Part shown: positions 5,781 to 5,932 of the stretch, piece by piece | Layout: each line of letters opens with the position of its first letter | How positions within the stretch are numbered: the stretch's first letter is position 1 | DNA from: an uncultured Gammaproteobacteria bacterium | Lineage (GTDB): Bacteria > Pseudomonadota > Gammaproteobacteria > Pseudomonadales > Azotimanducaceae_A | Direction of reading: 5' to 3' | NCBI GenBank assembly: GCA_913041025.1 | Contig: CAJWGQ010000174.1 | Location: 1 to 5,932 of the forward strand | DNA length: 5,932 bases | Program-made: the position numbers and the translations under genes | The notes under the pieces: model-generated | The model's input: only the letters and a program-made list of their open reading frames with translations | Told to the model about the DNA's origin: nothing | Databases searched by the model: none

Positions 5781-5932
5781 CTAATGCAAATTCTTCTTGG
5801 ATTCCAAGGAGATCGCTATGGCGCGCAAGTGATCTGCTATTGCATTCTCAGAGAGACTGGAGCGAGATACCTTGACGATCTCTAACGCCAGCGCCTCGGC
5901 AATCAGGTTAGATTCAACCCACTGGTCCTGTG
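5781..5932 (-). CDS. C-terminal end of an unrecognised protein, running off the window
   Basis: On the minus strand a frame is open from the window edge to a TAG at 5781-5783, giving 49 residues: it starts Q-D-Q-W-V-E-S-N, continues A-E-A-L-A-L-E-I-V-K and ends E-S-K-K-N-L-H. The composition is that of an ordinary amphipathic helical C-terminus, rich in Ala, Leu and Glu. The alternating A-L-A-L-E-I pattern loosely recalls the tail of crotonase (enoyl-CoA hydratase) proteins, but this is too little to name it. It would converge with the acetyltransferase gene, with 111 bp between. A neighbouring minus-strand frame is also open just downstream (see findings), so a frameshift cannot be excluded. 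Confidence 0.4.
   Translation of the reverse strand, partial: QDQWVESNLIAEALALEIVKVSRSSLSENAIADHLRAIAISLESKKNLH

Noticed and set aside
4970..5788. Direct repeat GGCTAATGCA at 4970-4979 and 5779-5788 flanking the acetyltransferase gene
   Set aside because: Ten-base matches are expected many times by chance in about 6 kb, and there is no transposase or terminal inverted repeat.

Overview
The window looks like chromosomal DNA of a Gammaproteobacterium, perhaps a marine one. Three things suggest this: the two flagellins have gammaproteobacterial-type termini, the tRNA remnant carries an encoded CCA end and matches gammaproteobacterial tRNA-Arg(UCU), and gene density is ordinary with AT-rich spacers. 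The assignment to class is an inference, and I cannot name a genus.

Layout. Positions 1-2245 hold two flagellin genes in tandem on the + strand. The first lacks about 35 N-terminal residues at the window edge. The second is complete and starts with GTG. Their ends are nearly identical in protein sequence, while the surface-exposed middles differ. Positions 2246-2717 are an AT-rich stretch without a protein gene. It contains a clean 45-nt 3' portion of a tRNA-Arg(UCU) gene (2396-2440) whose 5' half is absent. This is the usual scar of a tyrosine-recombinase integration at a tRNA gene, so a genomic island boundary may lie here. Positions 2718-3506 encode an exported protein built from two copies of the same roughly 100-residue unit, each with a Cys near its start and end. 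A hairpin follows it at 3522-3555.

The right half holds unlinked metabolic genes: a RidA/YjgF-family protein (3600-3995, +), a short-chain dehydrogenase converging on it (4043-4843, -), and a GNAT acetyltransferase diverging from the dehydrogenase (5082-5669, +). The last 150 bases probably contain the C-terminal end of an unrecognised minus-strand gene.

How the genes work together. The flagellins would assemble one filament, perhaps with mixed composition. The strand changes from RidA onwards argue against one operon, so no shared pathway is claimed. I see no CRISPR array, toxin-antitoxin pair, integrase, transposase or defence gene, and no clearly new multi-gene system. The points most worth following are the tRNA scar and the duplicated four-cysteine exported protein.
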